Positions 49,282 through 53,534 of a stretch of 53,534 nucleotides of DNA are shown here, in pieces. The first letter of the stretch is position 1. The number at the start of each line of letters is the position of its first letter. The notes below the pieces were generated by a model, which did not search any database, was not told where the DNA came from, and saw only the letters and a list, made by a program, of their open reading frames with translations. The stretch is from positions 1 to 53,534 of the IMG/VR virus record IMGVR_UViG_3300046517_001381; one strand, given 5' to 3'. Source of the DNA: a virus. A program made the position numbers and the translations under genes.

Positions 49282-49445
49282 CGGCGCGGGCGGTCGGTGA
49301 GGCGAATACGAAGTTTGTGCATGCCGCAGCCGACGCCGCGCAGGTCGCTGCCTCGATAAAATTTCCCCGCCTCGTTGTCCTGCCCGGTCGGGACGTACCG
49401 GCGCTCCCGCCAGTTACGACGGCCAAAGCGCCGTACAGGATTCAC
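49278..49445 (-). CDS. Basic small protein, 55 aa (GTG start)
   Basis: GTG at 49445 overlaps the stop of the 49442 gene. Arg/Gly-rich (VRRFGRRNWRERRYVPTGQD ... LRIRLTDRPRR). Tail-to-tail with the rightward gene ending at 49281 (stops overlap). Very basic, so possibly nucleic-acid binding. Confidence 0.5.
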   Translation of the reverse strand: MNPVRRFGRRNWRERRYVPTGQDNEAGKFYRGSDLRGVGCGMHKLRIRLTDRPRR

Positions 49446-49615
49446 TGCCCCTCCATCGCCTCGTTCGCGGCTTTGATGACATCGGCCACCAGTTGCACGG
49501 CGGTGCCATGCCGCACACCACGGGGCAGCTTGATCCGCACCCCATCTTCGACGTGTCCATCGGCGAGATAGACGATGAGCGTCATGATGTCGATGGCCTC
49601 ATAGGCGAGCTTCAT
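49442..49615 (-). CDS. Small hypothetical protein, 57 aa
   Basis: ATG at 49615, 4 nt beyond the terminator of the primase-helicase transcript. MKLAYEAIDIMTLIVYLADG, then VRIKLPRGVRHGTAVQLVAD and a helix. Mixed alpha/beta, no domain. Must be reached by terminator read-through or its own start site. Confidence 0.5.
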   Translation of the reverse strand: MKLAYEAIDIMTLIVYLADGHVEDGVRIKLPRGVRHGTAVQLVADVIKAANEAMEGQ

Positions 49616-49619
49616 GGCG

Positions 49620-49650
49620 AAAAAATCCCCGGCCCTTGGTCAAGCCGGGG
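49620..49650 (-). terminator. Rho-independent terminator at the end of the primase-helicase gene
   Basis: On the minus strand CCCCGGC/GCCGGGG (7 bp, 10-nt loop) then ATTTTTT. The primase-helicase stop codon lies within the loop. Confidence 0.8.
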
Positions 49651-52603
49651 AAGCACCACGGATAGTTTGAGGGGGCGGGTCGACTGCACGCGGAGTCGTC
49701 GCCACGATCTTCAGCCCGTTCGACACTGAGGAGTCCATTTTGTTCGTGTCGAATTGGGCGCAGGGCATGATGATCGCCGCCAGCGTCGTGCCACGCGTCA
49801 GGTTGAAGCGCCTGTTATCCCCTACGTAAATGCCGCCCTGCTGGGCATGCTCGATCACCTTGCTCAGTTCAATCCGATGTTCGACGCACCAGTTCTTCAT
49901 CTTCTGCCGGGACAGGAACAGCATCCCACTGTACGGGTCTTTGCCCTTGGTGTCACCGAGAACGAAGCGTCCAGCGACGGGGCCGTAGACGCGTTGCGTT
50001 AGCTCCGGGCCGTTGACGTAGCGGTTGTCGCGATATTCGTACGTGTTGAGGATGTTCGGCTGAAGGTCGTTGACCATCATGTTGAGCGCGTTTTCTGCGG
50101 TTAGCATGTTCGTCTCCGTTACGCTATCGCAAAGCTCCTGCATCAGTCCCATAGAGAACAGGAACAGCCGTTCGAGGTCGAAGTCGATGATGCCCAACTC
50201 CTTCATGATCGACGCGGCGGTGAGCGTGGCAGCAGCGTGGGCACGGTAGAAGCGGTACTTCGGCCCAGCGATATACGGCACGACCTTGTTATTCCACGCG
50301 GCCAGCCGCATTAACATGTCAGGCTGGTGCGCCGCCACCCATTGGATGAATGCGGCACCGGCCACCCCGCTGTTGCGCTCCATCTGCCGCACCCATATCG
50401 CGACCGTGCCTTCGGCGTATTCGGGCAGGTCGTACTTGTCGACGGCGATCTGAACGAGGCGCGCTGCCTCAGCCTGCGAGTTCTGGTTATGCTGCGCGAG
50501 AATGGAGTGGAAGTCCTTGTTGCCGGTGAGGTAGGGCGACATACGCCACTCGGTCTGCGCTGCCTTGCGCACGCCGCCGCCGTTCGAGGCCATGCGCTGC
50601 TTCTCTTGGCCGGATGACACCCGGTAGGCCAGATCGCTGAAGTCGGTTGGGTCCATGTTGCCGAACTCGTCGTACAGCATCGGGATGCTGCCGTAGGTGC
50701 CCATCTGCGCGTACTGAGCGCTGATCGTGCTGCCCTTGTCGCCTTGGATCATCATCTTCGCGGCATCGCCGAAAGCGAGCAGTGCGGCGTAGCACACCGT
50801 GGTCTTACCCTTGGCCGTCTCGCCACCGTAGAGCGCGAGCAGCAACCCCTTGTACAAGCTCTCGTCACTGAATGGGGTGAGGATGGACCCGAACCCGGAG
50901 CAGAAAGCATACTGCATCGGTTCCATTTTCGCGGCGTTGTACACGTTGTTCACGGCTAAGGCGTAGTTCGCCACCGTGCCACGCGGCGGCGGGAAGTGAC
51001 CGAGGAAGTCCGCTGCGTATCCACCTACCAGCACTTTGGTGATCGAGCCGTCGGCCTTGTACAGCCGGTCGCCGATCAGGAACGCCTGCGTGCCATCGTC
51101 TTGCTCTTTCCAGCCGTAGCTCGTAAGCGAATTGATTTCGTTCGCTTGGCTTTTCAGCAGTTCGAGGTTCTCTCGAACGTAGGCGGTCATGTTCACAGCG
51201 GCGTCCTTGTGGTTCGACACCAAAATTTCACCAGACCCAGCCAGCGTTTCCAGCAGCTTTTGCGGGGCTGCAATATGGTTGGTGTTGAGGCTGAAGTCTA
51301 ACGTGGTTTGGTTAGGGCGGTGCGTTCGTACGCCCACCGCGAACAGATTGTCCTCTTTGCGCTCGCGGTGGATCAGGTAAAACATGCTGTACGAAAACGT
51401 GTGGGGGATAGGCACGCCCTCCTTGTCCTTCACATAGCGCACCATCGCGCCGTTATTCCACTCGTAGCCCTTGGGAAACTCGGGCACCTGCACCGTCATG
51501 GGCACGCCGTCGACTACCGCCTCGACCATCCTAGCTTCGGGTTCCGGTACGATGCGCCCCAGCACGATAGGCGACCTGATCTTGTCCTTGTGTGGACAGC
51601 CATCGCAGCCACCGGGGTTGTGCTTGGCGAAAAACTCGCAGGTGGTCGGGCCTGCTTCCCACGTTTCGTACCGGGTCAGCACGTCATTTTGCGAGTGGCC
51701 GGTTGCCTCGCGCTCCTCGCTCCACTCCCGCGCCAGCTTGATGCCCTCGGTGCAGTGCTTGATAACACCTATCACGCCGCGCCAGTGCTCGTAGTTCACG
51801 TCGCCTTTGGTGTCGCGCATCTTGGCGATCTGGAAGCAGTGGTTCGCCACTTCCTGCGCCGACGAGTCCATGTGGATCGGCGTCGAGATGAGGTCGTCGT
51901 TGATGTCGGACAGCGGCTTGGTGGTACCGGATGCCTTGCTCTGCACGCCGTAGGTGGTGACGACGTTCAGCAGGTAGTCGCGCAACGCTTCGGGCGTGAT
52001 CGGGTCTACGGCACGCGCTACCTTAACCGGCCTTGGAGCGCCTTTGCGGTTGGTGCTGCCTACCGGACGCAGGATGGATGCGAAGTCGGTGGTGCGTGAC
52101 GGATCGACGAGTACACCGAAGTGCTCGAAACAATCGCGCAGCTTGTTGGCGAGTGCCTGCCATGCCGCCGGTTTGATCGACTTCGTTAGCGGCCAGTAAC
52201 AGTGGATGCCGTTTCCGCTATCTACAATCATAGGACGCGGGAACGACGTTTTGTTACAGAAACCGTAGATTGCCTTCGCCGCCGTCAACTTGTCGATGTA
52301 GCCCTTGCCCTCTGCCACCTTGGCTTCGCCGCAGTCCACGTCGATCCATAGCGCCTTGGCGCGATTCCAGTTCGGCTGCTTGCGGTAGCGCTTCTTGCCG
52401 CCTTCTTCGTAGGACGGTTCCTTATACGACGCGCATGCGTGGTACACCGCGTACTCGGCCTTCGCGTCGATCTCGACGATCTTCGCGGCCATCCTTTCCA
52501 GCGAACTGAACGCGATATGCGCGGTGCGCCCGTTTTTAATCAGCGCGAGGTAATGCGTGCCGTGCTCGGGCAGGATCGCTTGTAGAAACTCCAGCGCGTT
52601 CAT
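49640..52603 (-). CDS. Primase-helicase: AEP-type primase fused to a DUF927-like helicase, 987 aa
   Basis: N-terminal archaeo-eukaryotic primase signature: WIDVDCGE with D88/D90, GNGIHCYWPL with H134, DPSRTTDFASILRPVG with D167. Next a Cys/His cluster CEFFAKHNPGGCDGCPH at about 322-338 (possible zinc). C-terminal helicase: Walker A GGETAKGKTT near 593-603 and Walker B SIPMLYDEFGNMD near 640, with an LTGNKDFHSIL sensor-like segment; the layout fits DUF927-type replicative helicases. Likely makes primers and unwinds DNA at the phage fork. It ends inside its terminator and overlaps the 52600 gene by 4 nt. No DNA polymerase lies within the window. Confidence 0.85.
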   Translation of the reverse strand: MNALEFLQAILPEHGTHYLALIKNGRTAHIAFSSLERMAAKIVEIDAKAEYAVYHACASYKEPSYEEGGKKRYRKQPNWNRAKALWIDVDCGEAKVAEGKGYIDKLTAAKAIYGFCNKTSFPRPMIVDSGNGIHCYWPLTKSIKPAAWQALANKLRDCFEHFGVLVDPSRTTDFASILRPVGSTNRKGAPRPVKVARAVDPITPEALRDYLLNVVTTYGVQSKASGTTKPLSDINDDLISTPIHMDSSAQEVANHCFQIAKMRDTKGDVNYEHWRGVIGVIKHCTEGIKLAREWSEEREATGHSQNDVLTRYETWEAGPTTCEFFAKHNPGGCDGCPHKDKIRSPIVLGRIVPEPEARMVEAVVDGVPMTVQVPEFPKGYEWNNGAMVRYVKDKEGVPIPHTFSYSMFYLIHRERKEDNLFAVGVRTHRPNQTTLDFSLNTNHIAAPQKLLETLAGSGEILVSNHKDAAVNMTAYVRENLELLKSQANEINSLTSYGWKEQDDGTQAFLIGDRLYKADGSITKVLVGGYAADFLGHFPPPRGTVANYALAVNNVYNAAKMEPMQYAFCSGFGSILTPFSDESLYKGLLLALYGGETAKGKTTVCYAALLAFGDAAKMMIQGDKGSTISAQYAQMGTYGSIPMLYDEFGNMDPTDFSDLAYRVSSGQEKQRMASNGGGVRKAAQTEWRMSPYLTGNKDFHSILAQHNQNSQAEAARLVQIAVDKYDLPEYAEGTVAIWVRQMERNSGVAGAAFIQWVAAHQPDMLMRLAAWNNKVVPYIAGPKYRFYRAHAAATLTAASIMKELGIIDFDLERLFLFSMGLMQELCDSVTETNMLTAENALNMMVNDLQPNILNTYEYRDNRYVNGPELTQRVYGPVAGRFVLGDTKGKDPYSGMLFLSRQKMKNWCVEHRIELSKVIEHAQQGGIYVGDNRRFNLTRGTTLAAIIMPCAQFDTNKMDSSVSNGLKIVATTPRAVDPPPQTIRGASPA

Positions 52604-52905
52604 GATGGAATCGCCGACTGACCCTTTGCTTGCATGCCGATGCGTATCGTATTGTCGAGGTGGCGCTTCGCATGCACGACGAGTTCGTCTGCGCTGGTTT
52701 TGGTCATGGCCATGTCTACGATAATCCGGCCTACCAACTCTTGCAGGCCGAGCATGACTTCGACGGTATTGAAGGGGAAGTTGCTCTGCTTCAGCATCTT
52801 GTCAACTTCGACGATGACGGCCATGACGTGTCGTGGTGTGATCGTGTGTCGCATGATGGTGGTGTCCTCTCCATCTTGTTCCATGGGATTGCCGTTTTCG
52901 GCCAT
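52600..52905 (-). CDS. Small hypothetical protein, 101 aa
   Basis: AAAGGAC upstream of the ATG at 52905; stop overlaps the primase start by 4 nt. Acidic N-terminus then a long helical body (VDKMLKQSNFPFNTVEVMLG, ADELVVHAKRHLDNTIRIGM). No family recognised. Co-translated with the primase-helicase, possibly its accessory. Confidence 0.65.
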   Translation of the reverse strand: MAENGNPMEQDGEDTTIMRHTITPRHVMAVIVEVDKMLKQSNFPFNTVEVMLGLQELVGRIIVDMAMTKTSADELVVHAKRHLDNTIRIGMQAKGQSAIPS

Positions 52906-52928
52906 GGTGGTGTCCTTTTAAGATGCAA

Positions 52929-52956
52929 TGCGCGCCACGTTTTCACATGGCGCGCA
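52929..52956. promoter_or_regulatory. Perfect hairpin between replication genes
   Basis: TGCGCGCCA/TGGCGCGCA, 9 bp with a 10-nt loop, in the 79-nt gap between the 52600 and 52985 genes. A second weaker hairpin (ACCGG/CCGGT) follows. No clear U-run, so it may be a processing site or partial terminator. Confidence 0.5.
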
Positions 52957-52984
52957 CCGGGTTTGCTGCCGGTTGCCGACCTGT

Positions 52985-53534
52985 TTAGTCGTCGAAGCTC
53001 AGGTTGTCGAGGTTGACTTCAACCTCGGGTTCTTCGATCTGCTCAGCGACAGCGGCGGGTTTCGCTGCTGCGGGTGCAGGCGTGGTGGCTTGCGCAGTTT
53101 TGATCGCCTGCTCTGCGGCAGCTTTGGCTTTCACTGGCGCGAGTGTTGGCGTTGCCGTTGCTGTTGCCGGTGCAGACGGCTGCTCGAAGCTGGCATCCAC
53201 GGGTGCGCCGACGATCATATCGACGACATCCAGCTTGAGCGCTTCCTGCACCTGCGCGTAGCCAGCCTCGTCGAGCAGGCCAATCGCCTTGAACATCAGC
53301 TTCGGCGTGGCCACGTCGGCGTCGAAGGTAATCTTCGTCACCACCATGTTGTACTTCACGCCGCGCTTGGCGAGGAACTGCGCGTATTCGGTGAGGTTGG
53401 ACAACGACGCAGGCGGAACGCGGATCAGGTACGGCTCGTTCAGTTGATCCGGCGTGGTCACGGCGAGTCGCTTGCCGTCCTGACACTCCTTGGCTTTCTT
53501 GCCTTGATCGGTGATACGCGCGCCCCATACGTTG
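52985..53534 (-). CDS. Probable ssDNA-binding replication protein (N-terminus cut by the right edge)
   Basis: The frame stays open to the edge, encoding VWGARITDQGKKAKECQDGK and onward. A GTG at 53461 is only internal. Central beta-rich part (YNMVVTKITFDADVATPKLM; AIGLLDEAGYAQVQEALKLD), then a Pro/Ala/Thr-rich flexible linker and an acidic C-terminal tail (EEPEVEVNLDNLSFDD). The flexible linker plus acidic tip is typical of single-strand DNA-binding proteins, and it sits upstream of the primase-helicase. Family membership not proven. Confidence 0.55.
   Translation of the reverse strand, partial: NVWGARITDQGKKAKECQDGKRLAVTTPDQLNEPYLIRVPPASLSNLTEYAQFLAKRGVKYNMVVTKITFDADVATPKLMFKAIGLLDEAGYAQVQEALKLDVVDMIVGAPVDASFEQPSAPATATATPTLAPVKAKAAAEQAIKTAQATTPAPAAAKPAAVAEQIEEPEVEVNLDNLSFDD

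Noticed and set aside
49317-49571. 84-codon rightward frame after the last late gene
   Set aside because: Composition is unlike a protein (Pro/Ser/Thr shadow), there is no ribosome site, and two coupled leftward frames explain the stretch better.
1-53534. Window as a complete circular genome
   Set aside because: Joining the right edge to the left edge does not continue either partial edge gene in the correct reading frame, so the window is better treated as a slice.

Overview
The window is a slice of a GC-rich, tailed double-stranded DNA phage genome with podovirus-type tail genes (adaptors, T7-like nozzle, fibre and tip proteins, internal/ejected proteins). I see no integrase, plasmid, rRNA or CRISPR genes. 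Both edges cut through genes. Two phage-encoded proteins carry C-terminal PEP-CTERM sorting signals. These need a host exosortase, so the host is most likely an environmental Gram-negative, plausibly a betaproteobacterium (inference). Joining the two edges does not give one continuous gene, so the window is probably not a complete circular genome.

Layout. (1) About 1-13.8 kb, leftward: a dense operon of about 35 mostly tiny genes, joined by ATGA or short overlaps. It carries a three-gene AAA+ ATPase / DUF3150-like / VWA-metallopeptidase set (CobS/CobT-like), one tRNA-Tyr, and seven same-strand copies of a 10-mer, CAACTATCAC, found exactly nowhere else that I could see. (2) About 12.3-14.25 kb: control region with an AT-rich island, a sigma70-like leftward promoter, operator-like palindromes, hairpins and a terminator, plus a candidate rightward promoter before 14258. 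(3) About 14.26-16.5 kb, rightward: small genes including an Acb2-type anti-CBASS cyclic-nucleotide sponge and a ribbon-helix-helix protein. (4) 16.56-18.2 kb: two PEP-CTERM genes between two terminators, a self-contained moron-like cassette. (5) 18.2-49.3 kb, rightward: small membrane proteins, large terminase, portal, an array of very basic mini-proteins, scaffold, major capsid protein, two head-tail adaptors, a 1047-residue repeat protein, nozzle, tip/fibre protein, internal virion proteins and a 2663-residue polyvalent ejected protein that contains an overprinted reading frame with its own Shine-Dalgarno. (6) 49.28-53.5 kb, leftward: two tiny genes, a terminator, a primase-helicase (AEP primase plus DUF927-like helicase), a small gene and a probable ssDNA-binding protein cut by the edge.

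How it fits together: the leftward blocks look like early/replication and host-takeover genes, and the rightward block is packaging and morphogenesis. The most unusual content is the terminator-bracketed PEP-CTERM pair, the strand-biased decamer set, the phage AAA+/DUF3150/VWA triad, and the frame overprinted in the linker of the giant protein. No endolysin, DNA polymerase or RNA polymerase was recognised inside the window.
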